This document shows positions 1-8,266 of a DNA stretch of 64,000 bases, in pieces. The notes beneath the pieces are model-generated. The model saw only the letters and a program-made list of their open reading frames with translations. It searched no databases and was not told the DNA's origin. This stretch comes from CAZVWJ01 sp964631325 (lineage in GTDB: Bacteria; T1Sed10-126): the NCBI GenBank assembly GCA_964631325.1, contig CAZVWJ010000001.1, positions 1-64,000 of the forward strand, written 5' to 3'. Positions within the stretch are counted from its first letter, which is position 1. Each line of letters opens with the position of its first letter. The position numbers were made by a program, and so were the translations under genes.

Positions 1-11
1 GTCCTTCGGAC

Positions 12-48
12 GGATAATTCACGACAGTTACGCTGTCGCGAATTATCC
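12..48. repeat. Perfect-armed stem-loop at the left edge
   Basis: The arms GGATAATTC and GAATTATCC enclose a second pair, GACAG and CTGTC, so the segment can fold into one long hairpin. There is no T tract, so it is not a typical intrinsic terminator. It lies about 75 bases upstream of the first gene and may be the end of a repeat that starts outside the window. Confidence 0.5.
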
Positions 49-122
49 GGGCTAATTATGGAGCTTTCGTGTTCCGTGTTCTGTGTTAACTCAATATCTT
101 AATCACTGTTTGGTGATATACA

Positions 123-1727
123 ATGCGTTTTACAACTGCTGAGCGGATGGCAGAAATTGATCGTTCAACTATTGAAGAACATCAAATAACCAATGAGGCA
201 TTGATGGAAACAGCCGGGCAATTGACCGCCCGGCACGCCCGGAATTACTTCCTTTCTCCACATAAACCTGAAGGAGTAGTAGTTCTCTGTGGAAAAGGTC
301 ATAACGGAGCCGACGGTATGGTTGCCGCCAGGTGGTTGGCCAAGTGGGGTTATCACATCCAGGTAATATTCACTGCCGAAGAAGAAGAACTCGGCGAGTT
401 ACCCCGCCAGCAGGCTGTGGCCCTACACAAAAACAATAAAATTAAGATTAGCCAATATAAACCCGATAAAACCCTGCCGGCGGCAGATCTTTACCTGGAC
501 GGGCTACTGGGAACCGGTCTGGACGGAGATCCCCGGGCACCTTACGACGAAATCATTGATCGATTAAACCGTAAGCAGACACCGGTAGTAAGTATTGATA
601 CCCCCAGCGGACTCTGTGGTGACTATCACATGCCTTATTCACCCTGTGTAGACGCTGATCTGACGGTTACCATGGGGCTGCCAAAACTGGGAATGCTGCT
701 TGAACCCGGGTACACTAAAGCAGGCAAAATAATTGTCCAGGAACTTGGTTTCCCGGCTTCCACTTTCACCGAACACGCCGGTCCCTGTCACCTGATAACT
801 CCGTTTGACCTGCAGGAGTTTATCCCCCGTAGAGCGGCAACTGATCACAAGGGCAATTCGGGCAGAGTTATGGTTATAGCAGGCAGTAAAAAATTTCCGG
901 GAGCTGCATTCCTTGCCGCCAATTCCGCTGCAAAAGCAGGTGCCGGGTTAGTAAGTATGATTGGGCCTGAAAATCTAAGTGAACACCAGGGACCGGGAGA
1001 AAGGGACATCATCTTTTCAACCAATCAGCATGAATTACTGGAATCAAAACTTGAAGAGGAAAGTTTTTTGACCTTCCTCAAAAAACAACATAGCTTGATA
1101 ATCGGGCCCGGACTGGGTCAAATACAATGGAAGAAAAAATTACTGAAAAAAATACTGCCGAAAACATCACAACCGGTTGTAATAGACGCTGACGGTTTAA
1201 ACAACCTCAGTGATGGCCTGGGCCTTGTTAAAAACATACAAACAGCAGTGCTGACTCCACACCCCGGGGAGCTTTCCCGTCTCCTTGACAGAAATTTAAA
1301 ATCAATCCTGTCCCGGCCCCTGGAAAGTGTTAAAAAACTGGTTGATCTTACCGGTCAAACAGTAGTGCTGAAAACTTCGCGGCCAATTATTGGCCATCCC
1401 GACGGCTCATACAGTATTAACGTCAGTGGGAGCCCGGCCCTGGCAAAAGCCGGCAGTGGAGACGTTCTAACCGGTCTGATTGGCGCCCTGCTCGGCGACG
1501 GCTTAAAACCCGGGCCGGCTGCCTGTCTGGGATGTTTCTTGCATGGGGCCGCCGGGCGAAAAGCAGCCAGCTCAGTCAATGAATTGAGCGTCCGGGCAGA
1601 AGACGTGATAAATAATCTCCCGGCAGCAATAAATCTGCTGAAGTCAGGAAATATCCCCGACTGGTTCCCGCTCAAATTCGAATCACATTCATGGCATACC
1701 CTGCAATGGAATCCGTTTCAGAAATAA
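123..1727 (+). CDS. nnr: Bifunctional NAD(P)H-hydrate epimerase / ADP-dependent (S)-NAD(P)H-hydrate dehydratase
   Basis: Repairs damaged NAD(P)HX in the cytoplasm: the N-terminal domain epimerises the R form and the C-terminal domain dehydrates the S form back to NAD(P)H using ADP. The N-terminal YjeF-type domain (about residues 1-215) opens with TAERMAEIDR and has the glycine-rich loop GKGHNGADG at 57-65 and an IDTPSG motif near 155. The C-terminal ribokinase-like domain (about 230-515) has VVIDADGLNNL near 353 and the nucleotide motif AKAGSGDVLTG near 441-451. The length of 534 residues is normal for the fused enzyme. The last codons overlap the start of the alanine racemase gene, and this pair of genes is often adjacent in other bacteria. 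No ribosome binding site of note precedes the ATG. Confidence 0.95.
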   Translation: MRFTTAERMAEIDRSTIEEHQITNEALMETAGQLTARHARNYFLSPHKPEGVVVLCGKGHNGADGMVAARWLAKWGYHIQVIFTAEEEELGELPRQQAVALHKNNKIKISQYKPDKTLPAADLYLDGLLGTGLDGDPRAPYDEIIDRLNRKQTPVVSIDTPSGLCGDYHMPYSPCVDADLTVTMGLPKLGMLLEPGYTKAGKIIVQELGFPASTFTEHAGPCHLITPFDLQEFIPRRAATDHKGNSGRVMVIAGSKKFPGAAFLAANSAAKAGAGLVSMIGPENLSEHQGPGERDIIFSTNQHELLESKLEEESFLTFLKKQHSLIIGPGLGQIQWKKKLLKKILPKTSQPVVIDADGLNNLSDGLGLVKNIQTAVLTPHPGELSRLLDRNLKSILSRPLESVKKLVDLTGQTVVLKTSRPIIGHPDGSYSINVSGSPALAKAGSGDVLTGLIGALLGDGLKPGPAACLGCFLHGAAGRKAASSVNELSVRAEDVINNLPAAINLLKSGNIPDWFPLKFESHSWHTLQWNPFQK

Positions 1728-2893
1728 CTGACCCTCGCCCTCGCTCCTGCTGGGTTGAAGTTAATCTGGATGCTCTGCGTCATAACTTCAAACTTGTTCA
1801 AAAACAACTAACTAAAAAACAACGTATTCTTCCCATTGTTAAAGCGGAAGCATACGGGCACGGCGCTTCGGTAGTCACCCGGACACTAAGTAACAACGGT
1901 ACTGACTTTTTTGGCGTCGCCACCCTGGAAGAAGCGTTAAAACTGAGAGAGTTTGGGATTGAAGATCGAATACTCATCATGGGACATACCACTACTTTCA
2001 ACGCGGAAATAATGGTTGAATATGAATTAACTCCCCTGATCTATTCGTTTCGTATGCTGAAAGCTTTGGAAGAAGAAGCAAGAAATAAACATACTACAGC
2101 TAATTTTCATCTGAAGATTGATACCGGGATGGGCCGATTAGGCCGGCTTCCCGATACTGTTCACACTTACCTGGAGGAAATCAAAAAATGCAACCACGTG
2201 CAGTTAGAAGGAGTGGCAACTCATTTTGCAGTCGCCGGGGAAGACCCCGACTACACTGACCGCCAATACAATAAATTTCTATCTGTAAAAGATATGATCC
2301 TGTCGGCCGGGTTGAATCCCCGGTTCTGGCATACCAATAACTCAGCCGCTGTTTTTTCTGAACACGTAAACGCCCCAGAAACTAATCTCGTGCGACCGGG
2401 AATTACCCTTTACGGCTATCCCCCCCATGATAAAGTTGAATGTGGTGAGCTTAAGCCCGTAATGTCCGTGCGCTGTAAACTCGCTGATTACAAAAAACTA
2501 CCGGCAGGTCATGGAATCAGCTACGGGCGGATGTTCATCCCTAAAAAACCAACTTACATCGGAGTTATCCCGCTGGGGTACGCAGATGGCTATCCCCGTT
2601 CCTACAGTAATCGCTCTTATGTGCTAAAGGGGGGCGAAAAGAAACCTGTCCGGGGCCGGATCTGTATGGATATGACAATTGTGGAGTTAGACGATGACGA
2701 TGATCCCGAGGAAACTGTTACTCTGCTGGGTAAAGACGAAGACAAGGAACTGTGGGCGGATACACTGGCCGAATGGGGCGACACCATTACTTATGAAGTT
2801 CTCTCCCGATTCAGTCAACGTCTCCCCCGGGTTTATCTGGAAGACGACGAAGCAGTAGCGATAAAAACCGAACGCAATATTCACGAACTTTGA
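1691..2893 (+). CDS. alr: Alanine racemase
   Basis: PLP-dependent interconversion of L- and D-alanine for peptidoglycan. Lys51 in the motif IVKAEAYGHGA is the PLP lysine, and Tyr278 in GISYGR is the catalytic tyrosine of the C-terminal beta domain. Other family blocks are visible: KIDTGMGRLG near 142-151, RPGITLYG near 235-242 and GRICMDM near 319. The 400-residue length is slightly above the usual 360-390 because of a short N-terminal extension. The reading frame overlaps the end of nnr by 37 bases. An in-frame ATG at 1706 is an alternative start. Neither start has a clear Shine-Dalgarno site, so translation is probably coupled to nnr. Confidence 0.94.
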   Translation: MAYPAMESVSEITDPRPRSCWVEVNLDALRHNFKLVQKQLTKKQRILPIVKAEAYGHGASVVTRTLSNNGTDFFGVATLEEALKLREFGIEDRILIMGHTTTFNAEIMVEYELTPLIYSFRMLKALEEEARNKHTTANFHLKIDTGMGRLGRLPDTVHTYLEEIKKCNHVQLEGVATHFAVAGEDPDYTDRQYNKFLSVKDMILSAGLNPRFWHTNNSAAVFSEHVNAPETNLVRPGITLYGYPPHDKVECGELKPVMSVRCKLADYKKLPAGHGISYGRMFIPKKPTYIGVIPLGYADGYPRSYSNRSYVLKGGEKKPVRGRICMDMTIVELDDDDDPEETVTLLGKDEDKELWADTLAEWGDTITYEVLSRFSQRLPRVYLEDDEAVAIKTERNIHEL

Positions 2894-3232
2894 AATCGAT
2901 TAATGCGTACTCTCCCAGGGTTCTGGTTACAGATTGTTCCTTATCAGAAGCTCTCTCTACTAACCTCATTCTCGAACGCCATCGTGGCGTTCTCCGAGGT
3001 TTTGAGTCGTTTAAGAGCCATCCAGGCTCAAGACGACTCAAAAAATCCGGTTACCAGAAAGTGCTTCTGATTTGTAAAGGGAACTGTGGGAGAAGACAAT
3101 TAATGCAAAGAGGCGAAACAGCGGGAAATCGAAGAAGCGAGCAGGCGCAGAGGCGAAAATGCAACACTAGCGACCCGCAATTCGTAACCCGCAACACCGT
3201 AGGCGCGACCCAAAAGAAAGGGGTAGTTATCG
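2894..3232. other. Structured intergenic region after alr
   Basis: This 339-base gap holds several inverted repeats. Between about 2962 and 3002 AACCTC and GAGGTT flank the inner hairpin GAACGCCA/TGGCGTTC. Around 3000-3045 TTTTGAGTCGT pairs with ACGACTCAAAA. The outer segments TTCTGGT and CAGAAGC pair with ACCAGAA and GCTTCTG in a crossing order, so the two pairings are alternatives or a pseudoknot. From about 3105 to 3165 the text is built from repeated AGGCG units like those at 19232-19320. No protein-like codon pattern was seen. Confidence 0.45.
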
Positions 3233-3697
3233 ATGAATAATCAAACCCGGACCTGGGTAATTGTTGGATTTGATATTCTTCTGGTGTTGCTTGTCTACTT
3301 GATGTATAACTTCCTTTTAAAACCGGCTGTAAATCAGGAAAGTCAAGGAGCTAAATCTGTTACCCAGCATCGAAAAATCAATTACTCTCTCCAGGCGAAA
3401 CCAGCGAAAAAAAATAAAGTTAAATTAACGTTTGAATTGTGGAACACTGCCGAAAATACTGCCATTGTGGCAGCTCCCCGCGGCATTACATTAATGCTTT
3501 CCGACGGACAAAAATACATATACGACCAAAAACAAATTGTTCCCCCGGGTCGTTTGACCATCCCGGGGGGGGGAGAGAAAAAATGGGTCTACCTGGCTCC
3601 TTATCCGGATAATACCCCACAAGTAATTTACGCGGGATATTTTTTAGATCAAACTCGACAGAAGCAGGTTAGAGTTGATCTAAACAAAAATGAGTAA
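3233..3697 (+). CDS. Membrane-anchored protein with BsuPI-like domain
   Basis: A 154-residue protein with one N-terminal membrane segment (about residues 8-29) and an exported domain rich in beta strands. The region from about 55 to 135, including LSDGQKYIYD and the following VPPG, resembles the BsuPI (intracellular proteinase inhibitor) beta-sandwich family. That family also occurs as extracytoplasmic domains of unknown role. I infer a periplasm-facing anchored protein and cannot give a function. A plausible ribosome binding site (AAGAAAGGGG) lies before the ATG. The stop overlaps the start of thiL by 8 bases, so the two are probably one transcript. Confidence 0.6.
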   Translation: MNNQTRTWVIVGFDILLVLLVYLMYNFLLKPAVNQESQGAKSVTQHRKINYSLQAKPAKKNKVKLTFELWNTAENTAIVAAPRGITLMLSDGQKYIYDQKQIVPPGRLTIPGGGEKKWVYLAPYPDNTPQVIYAGYFLDQTRQKQVRVDLNKNE

Positions 3698-4625
3698 TTA
3701 CAGCGAGGAAGAATTTCTTAGCTTTCTTGAAGAAATTACCGCCGGTAATAAATCGGCTCGACCGGGCGACGATTGTGCAGTTCTCAACTTTTTTTCACCC
3801 CCTCTCCTGATGACCACGGATTCACTTGTTCAAAGGATTCATTACGACTCACACTACACGCCCCGGGAGATGGGGATTAAACTGACCAGAATTAATGTCA
3901 GTGATATAGCGGCAATGGGCGGACAGCCCCGGTGGGCAACTGTAAATTACTGTGGACAGCGTCCACCAAAAGAATTAAAACAGCTCAGCAGAAGCCTGCA
4001 AAAAGAGTTATCCTCTTACCAGACAGAATTAATCGGAGGAGATCTTAGCCGAACCCCTGAACCCGGGGCGGAAGTAATCTCCCTCTCTTTAGTTGGTCAG
4101 GGTAAGGAAGGCAAACTAATGCGCCGCTCCAACGCCCACCCCGGAGATTTAATTGCGGTAACTGGCAGACTGGGGGGGGCGGCCGCTGTTATTGCCCAGG
4201 GAGATCCAGCAAATAGTGAACAAAAAAAGCTTCTCTATCAGTTTAACGTAAATCCAAAATCAGGACAAAAAATAGCGGAATCAGGCTGCCGGTGTGCAAT
4301 TGACCTCAGTGACGGTTTATTAAAGGACCTGCAGAGAATTTGCCGGGCTTCAGAAGTCGGCGCCCGAGTAACAATAGATAGAATACCTGTTCATTCCCGC
4401 TGTCGGGAGTTAGCGAAATCACCTGAGGACGCACTTAAACTGGCCCTGACCGGCGGTGAAGATTACACTTTGCTGATTACATTTTCGGAACAAATAAAAA
4501 CAAAAATTCCTGATGAGAATTTAACAATTATTGGAAAAATAACCGAAAAAACCGGAATCAATTTTGAACCGGATTTATCCTTTAACCCGGTAAAGACAAA
4601 ACCGGGGTATGACCATTTCGGCTAA
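3690..4625 (+). CDS. thiL: Thiamine-monophosphate kinase
   Basis: ATP-dependent phosphorylation of thiamine monophosphate to the active cofactor thiamine diphosphate. The PurM/AIR-synthase fold is clear: PGDDCAVL near 25-32 and TTDSLVQRIHY near 42-52 carry the metal-binding acidic residues, followed by INVSDIAAMGG near 70-80, IGGDLSR near 112, and the C-terminal CAIDLSDGL near 203 and LTGGEDYTLL near 254. The length of 311 residues is normal. Other thiamine-related genes in the window are thiI (27820) and a Thi4-like gene (55816), but they are not linked to this one. Confidence 0.93.
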   Translation: MSNYSEEEFLSFLEEITAGNKSARPGDDCAVLNFFSPPLLMTTDSLVQRIHYDSHYTPREMGIKLTRINVSDIAAMGGQPRWATVNYCGQRPPKELKQLSRSLQKELSSYQTELIGGDLSRTPEPGAEVISLSLVGQGKEGKLMRRSNAHPGDLIAVTGRLGGAAAVIAQGDPANSEQKKLLYQFNVNPKSGQKIAESGCRCAIDLSDGLLKDLQRICRASEVGARVTIDRIPVHSRCRELAKSPEDALKLALTGGEDYTLLITFSEQIKTKIPDENLTIIGKITEKTGINFEPDLSFNPVKTKPGYDHFG

Positions 4626-4632
4626 CAATAAC

Positions 4633-4812
4633 CTGAATGGACCCTCCCCAAAAAGTCCCCTCTACTCCTTGGGGGAGAGGAACATAAAACATCCCAGGGA
4701 TTAGGGTGAAGGGAATAAAACGCATAGGGCGTCGTAACCAACTCTATGACACCATTTCACCCCCACCTTAATCCTCCCCCATCAGGGGGAGGAGATTTTA
4801 GATGCTTTTCGG
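4633..4812. repeat. Interspersed repeat, family A2
   Basis: One of four related intergenic elements (also at 7440, 54696 and 56563). Its ends carry forms of TCCGAAAAGTCCCCTCTCCCC in inverted orientation, and the interior contains the stem CTCCCCC-ATCA-GGGGGAG plus the phrase CACCCCCACCTTAATC. It lies between thiL and the next gene and no coding sequence runs through it. No target-site duplication is evident at this copy. Confidence 0.75.
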
Positions 4813-4853
4813 ATGGGGGCAAAATAATTCTAACCTGAAGGGAAGTAATTGAT

Positions 4854-5201
4854 ATGGAAAAAAATCTGGATGAACTTCTGTTTGAATTGCGAGAATCTAT
4901 TGAGGAAAAGCAATCAGAAGTGGCGGAAAACACAGACGTGTCCTCCCCTTCTCTTTCTTATTACGAACGGGGAGAGCGAACTCCTCCTTACAAGACACTG
5001 ATTGAACTTCTGGACCATTACGGAGCTCATCTGGCAATAGAATCACAGGAAGGCAAGTGGAAATTCCAGGTTAAAGAAGGGGAAATCAGTTTTAGGGAAG
5101 TGAAAGAAACGGAATCACTGGATATCTTCACCGGCCTGGATAAACAGGAAAAGGAAGACTTAATAGCCTATATACGTCGCCGAAAGAACCATCAAAAATA
5201 A
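4854..5201 (+). CDS. XRE-type helix-turn-helix regulator
   Basis: A 115-residue protein whose first 60 residues form a Cro/CI-like helix-turn-helix (KQSEVAENTDVSSPSLSYYE, then RGERTPPYKTL). It is followed by a short acidic tail that ends in an LDKQEKEDLIAYIRRRK helix. The role is inferred to be DNA binding; the target is not visible. It stands alone, with a repeat upstream, a GAAGGGAAG ribosome binding site and a strong terminator directly behind its stop codon. Confidence 0.75.
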   Translation: MEKNLDELLFELRESIEEKQSEVAENTDVSSPSLSYYERGERTPPYKTLIELLDHYGAHLAIESQEGKWKFQVKEGEISFREVKETESLDIFTGLDKQEKEDLIAYIRRRKNHQK

Positions 5202-5205
5202 AAAA

Positions 5206-5239
5206 AGCGGGTGTCGACACAGCGACACCCGCTTTTTTT
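5206..5239. terminator. Strong bidirectional intrinsic terminator
   Basis: An 11-bp stem (AGCGGGTGTCG with CGACACCCGCT) and a 6-base loop, followed by a run of T on the plus strand and preceded by a run of A that gives a T tract on the minus strand. It ends the helix-turn-helix gene and could also stop leftward transcripts from the YjfB-like gene. Confidence 0.9.
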
Positions 5240-5328
5240 GTATCACTTTTTACTGAAGAAAACCTTCTTAATACTTACAACCTTTCCTCTAACAACTCAA
5301 AAACATGTTAGAGGAAAAAAAGCAGTAA

Positions 5329-5547
5329 TCAGGCCTGAATATCGACGTTCTGGCCAAGCCCCATGGAACTGTTAATAATTTCCATGGTCTGCTGACCCTT
5401 TTGCTGCATCGAGTCCTGCATGACCTGAACCTGCATCTGCTGCTGCACAGACCCGGATCCTTCACTTTCCTGACCCGCGCCAGCGGCCTGGTTGATCAGG
5501 CTCTGTTGCTGGGCCTGAGCCTGCGATGAAACTCCCTCGATTGCCAT
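5329..5547 (-). CDS. YjfB-like putative motility protein
   Basis: A 72-residue glutamine-rich protein. The start is set by the strong GGGAGGGA site 5 bases before ATG (reading MAIEGVSSQAQAQQQ). The overall pattern, with a Gln/Ala-rich N-terminal half, a long central helix and the C-terminal signature LGQNVDI, matches the small YjfB family. That family is found near or co-regulated with flagellar genes, and its biochemical role is unknown. The gene stands alone here, but flagellar genes are present at the far end of the window. A short stem-loop (CCTCTAACA/TGTTAGAGG, 5286-5314) lies just downstream. Confidence 0.7.
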   Translation of the reverse strand: MAIEGVSSQAQAQQQSLINQAAGAGQESEGSGSVQQQMQVQVMQDSMQQKGQQTMEIINSSMGLGQNVDIQA

Positions 5548-5640
5548 GATTTTCCCTCCCTGGGTAAAAATCAAATCTCCTTATTTGAATCAAGCTATAG
5601 TTAATATAAAGCACTCACAGAGAAAATGCAAATAAAAATT

Positions 5641-6846
5641 TTACAAAAGTCCGGCTTTGCCGGCTTTTTCCTGAAGCAACTTGGCCTGTTTTTTAAACAG
5701 TTCTTCACATTCAGCCGGCGAGATCTCCCGGGTTTTGCGGATAAAAGAAATCTGGCGCATGAAATAGATTGGCAAAAGCCCCTGGATGATACTTTTATCC
5801 CTTTCCCGGAGATATTGCTTAATTGCCTGAAGCAGAACATCTACCCAGATTTCCCGGTGAAGCTCGTAGTTTTCTTCTTCAATCATTTCGATTACCCGGC
5901 TGGCCAAGGAGTCATCAAGAAAAGCAGATATATACTGCCCGTAATCCTCATAAGTATCTTCAATCCGCAGTGCAATTGCCTCCGTATCCACAGTCAGCTC
6001 CGGAAAGGTCGACTCGCCACCGCTGGGTGGAAAATACCGTTCCGGCTTGCGAATTTCCTCATCGAGTTCTTCCCAGCACTCCCGGTCGTCATCCAGGAGG
6101 TTAAACAGACTTTCACAGACTTCCTGGAACATGGGAAGAAGGTTGGGGGCACTTGGCTTATGAGCTTTTTTACCCAAATGAGTAATTCCAACTTTTCCGC
6201 CCTTATAGACGGTAGTGGTGGTGAGAAAGATATCTATTCCATACTGCATCGTGCAATCGTACCAGTTTTCCTTCAACCAGTAATCAGCCATTTCTCCAGA
6301 AAAAGCAAAATCCCCGCCGATCGGCTGGCGGATGTCGTATTTGTTGAGGGCGTAAGTAATTGGATAACAGAGATTATTGGTAATTGTGCCGTCGTAGGGA
6401 TGACGCTTATAAAACGGGGTGACAAAGTCACAGCCTGATTCCAGGACCGGATTAAGAAATTTAACTATCCATTCCGGCTTGATACTGGTCAAATCAGCAT
6501 CTACCACCACCACAGCTTCCGCACGAACCTGGTTAACAAATTGAAAGAGATTATGAAAATTACGTCCTTTCCCCTTGGTCTCCTCGGGAGTTGAAATATA
6601 GACTTTAGAACAGTGCCCGGTATCTGCTTCCAGAAAATTCTTGCGGGTATCATCCGTAGAAGCGTTGTCAACGTTAGCAATTACAGCACGACGGTTGGGG
6701 AAATACTTTTTAAGTCCACCCGCAACCTGTTCCACTACATTGGCAATAGTGTTTTCCTCATTCAGTGAAGGTACTCCAACCACAATGTTAGCCGAATCCA
6801 CTTCCCGGGACTCAAACGTAATCTCATCAGCCTCATCAAAATCCAT
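5641..6846 (-). CDS. GT-A glycosyltransferase, mannosyl/glucosylglycerate synthase-like
   Basis: A retaining-type family-2/78/81-like glycosyltransferase of 401 residues. The start is placed at the ATG preceded by AGGAGGAG. Visible motifs are VGVPSLNEENTI (22-33), the metal-binding DAD at 116-118 followed by LTSIKPEWI, and QPIGGDFAFSG at 174-184 with YGIDIFLTT downstream. The last two blocks resemble the Rhodothermus mannosylglycerate synthase and glucosyl-3-phosphoglycerate synthase families. These make charged compatible solutes from NDP-sugar and (phospho)glycerate. The substrate is inferred, not proven. The gene is monocistronic. The many acidic residues in the C-terminal helical part fit a salt-adapted proteome. 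Confidence 0.75.
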   Translation of the reverse strand: MDFDEADEITFESREVDSANIVVGVPSLNEENTIANVVEQVAGGLKKYFPNRRAVIANVDNASTDDTRKNFLEADTGHCSKVYISTPEETKGKGRNFHNLFQFVNQVRAEAVVVVDADLTSIKPEWIVKFLNPVLESGCDFVTPFYKRHPYDGTITNNLCYPITYALNKYDIRQPIGGDFAFSGEMADYWLKENWYDCTMQYGIDIFLTTTTVYKGGKVGITHLGKKAHKPSAPNLLPMFQEVCESLFNLLDDDRECWEELDEEIRKPERYFPPSGGESTFPELTVDTEAIALRIEDTYEDYGQYISAFLDDSLASRVIEMIEEENYELHREIWVDVLLQAIKQYLRERDKSIIQGLLPIYFMRQISFIRKTREISPAECEELFKKQAKLLQEKAGKAGLL

Positions 6847-7102
6847 ACTTACTCCTCCTGGTGAAATTTTCCTGGTGAAATTTATAGTTAAAAGAACCAA
6901 ATATATACTAAAAAAATTTACTTGCCTTTATCAATTTTTTATATTTTATCTCAATTGAAAAAATCCTGAAAGGTTCAAGAACCTAAAAATAAATTCCCGC
7001 TCCTTGAATTGCGTTCAGGGACATTTTAAAGCCCTGCAAAAAGCCGGGCTATAAGTTAAAATGAATGTGTATTTTACTATCCAGTTACAGTGAGGAAAAA
7101 AG

Positions 7103-7432
7103 ATGCCCAACGAGACTGATCATCCGTTTATTGACCGGCGGCATTTTGAGCGCCGAAAGGTCAAGGACAAAAAAGTTACCCTCCAGGTGAGAAAAAAAGA
7201 ATATCCGGGTAAACTGCAGGATATTTCTCAGAACGGTCTGAAAATCAGCTCTGAACCGTTTCTTCCCCGGCAAACTAAAGTTACCGTTACTATCCCCCTG
7301 GCCAAGTTCGAAGAAAATTATATTATCGAGGGGAAAGTTAAGCGCAATATTAATTCTGAGCCCCCTGAAGCCGGGATAAAAATAATCCGAGTGCTCCAGA
7401 AACCAAAAAACAAATCCAATCCTTCAGAGTAG
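7103..7432 (+). CDS. PilZ-domain protein
   Basis: A single-domain 109-residue protein. The PilZ cyclic-di-GMP motifs are present: an arginine-rich RRHFERR stretch near residues 12-18 (RxxxR type) and DISQNGLKI near 39-47 (D/NxSxxG type). The protein is therefore predicted to bind c-di-GMP and act through protein contacts, most often on flagella or exopolysaccharide. A GAGG ribosome binding site precedes the ATG. It has no operon partners; a family A2 repeat follows its stop codon. Confidence 0.85.
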   Translation: MPNETDHPFIDRRHFERRKVKDKKVTLQVRKKEYPGKLQDISQNGLKISSEPFLPRQTKVTVTIPLAKFEENYIIEGKVKRNINSEPPEAGIKIIRVLQKPKNKSNPSE

Positions 7433-7439
7433 CTAAACC

Positions 7440-7592
7440 CCATCCGAAAAGGGTCTAAAATCTCCTCCCCCTTGATGGGGGAGGACTAAGGTGGGGGTAA
7501 AAAGGTGTCATAAAGTTGGTTACGACGCCCAATGCGTTTTATCCTCCTCACCCGGGCCCTCTCCCGCCAGGGGAGAGGGGATTTTTCGGAGC
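7440..7592. repeat. Interspersed repeat, family A2 (inverted orientation)
   Basis: Begins CCATCCGAAAAGGG and ends with GGGGATTTTTCGGA, so the termini are inverted copies of each other. Relative to the copies at 4633 and 56563 the element is inverted. It separates the convergent PilZ and rpe genes and contains two C/G-rich hairpins that could stop transcription. Confidence 0.75.
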
Positions 7593-7627
7593 GGAACTAG
7601 TTACTTTCCTGCGGACAGCTTGATAAT

Positions 7628-8266
7628 TCAGCCGGCGAAATTTTGCAATTCAGATGCCGCTGTCACAGGGTCGGGGGCACCAAAAATGGCTGATCCGGCA
7701 ACTAACCACTCAACTCCCGCTTCTAAGACCTGTTTAACATTTTCAGTGCCAACCCCCCCATCCATCTGGATTGGTCCCTGAAAATCTTGTCGTAAAGTCT
7801 CCGCCTTTTCTAAAACTTCAGGTTTAAACTCCTGGCCTCCAAAACCGGGCTGAACAGCCATCAGGAGGACAAAGTCAACCAACTCAAGGTAATGCTCATA
7901 GGGTTCAAGCCGCGTCCCGGGATTAAAAACCACGCCCAGGTCAGTTCCATGTTTATGACATCTGACAGCTATTTCTTCCAGGTCGGGCTTCACTTCCGCG
8001 TGGACTGAAAGCCACTGCAGATCGAGTTCCAGCAGGGGGTCGAGGAGAACTTTTGGATTTTTAACCATAAGGTGGGCATCAAGATTAATGTCCCGGTAAA
8101 AATTTCGCAAACTCCGGACAACCGGCGGGCCGTACGAAATGTTAGGAACAAAATTACCGTCCATAATATCCAGGTGATAATTATTAAACCCGGCCTCTAT
8201 TAGGGGAGCAAGGGAATCACGCAGACAGGCAAAGTTAGCTGAAAGTAGCGAGGGAAAAAGTTTCAT
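7628..8266 (-). CDS. rpe: Ribulose-phosphate 3-epimerase
   Basis: Interconverts ribulose-5-phosphate and xylulose-5-phosphate in the pentose phosphate pathway. It is a TIM barrel of 212 residues with the family motifs PSLLSANF at 5-12, HLDIMDGNFVPN at 31-42 (metal ligands His31 and Asp33), MAVQPGFGGQEF near 135 and QMDGGV near 171. The start overlaps the end of the PASTA gene by 4 bases (ATGA), so the two are translated as a pair. In many bacteria rpe follows a PASTA-kinase and rsgA; here only the PASTA part is kept. Confidence 0.95.
   Translation of the reverse strand: MKLFPSLLSANFACLRDSLAPLIEAGFNNYHLDIMDGNFVPNISYGPPVVRSLRNFYRDINLDAHLMVKNPKVLLDPLLELDLQWLSVHAEVKPDLEEIAVRCHKHGTDLGVVFNPGTRLEPYEHYLELVDFVLLMAVQPGFGGQEFKPEVLEKAETLRQDFQGPIQMDGGVGTENVKQVLEAGVEWLVAGSAIFGAPDPVTAASELQNFAG

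Noticed and set aside
2890..3240. A 116-codon plus-strand frame after alr
   Set aside because: It runs through inverted repeats and GAGGCG repeat units, has no ribosome binding site and its composition is unlike protein.
5626..6438. A 270-codon plus-strand frame
   Set aside because: It lies fully antisense to the glycosyltransferase, which has clear motifs and a strong start signal.
6850..7102. Cyclic-di-GMP riboswitch in front of the PilZ gene
   Set aside because: No conserved GEMM-type loop or paired elements could be found in the 250 bases before the gene.
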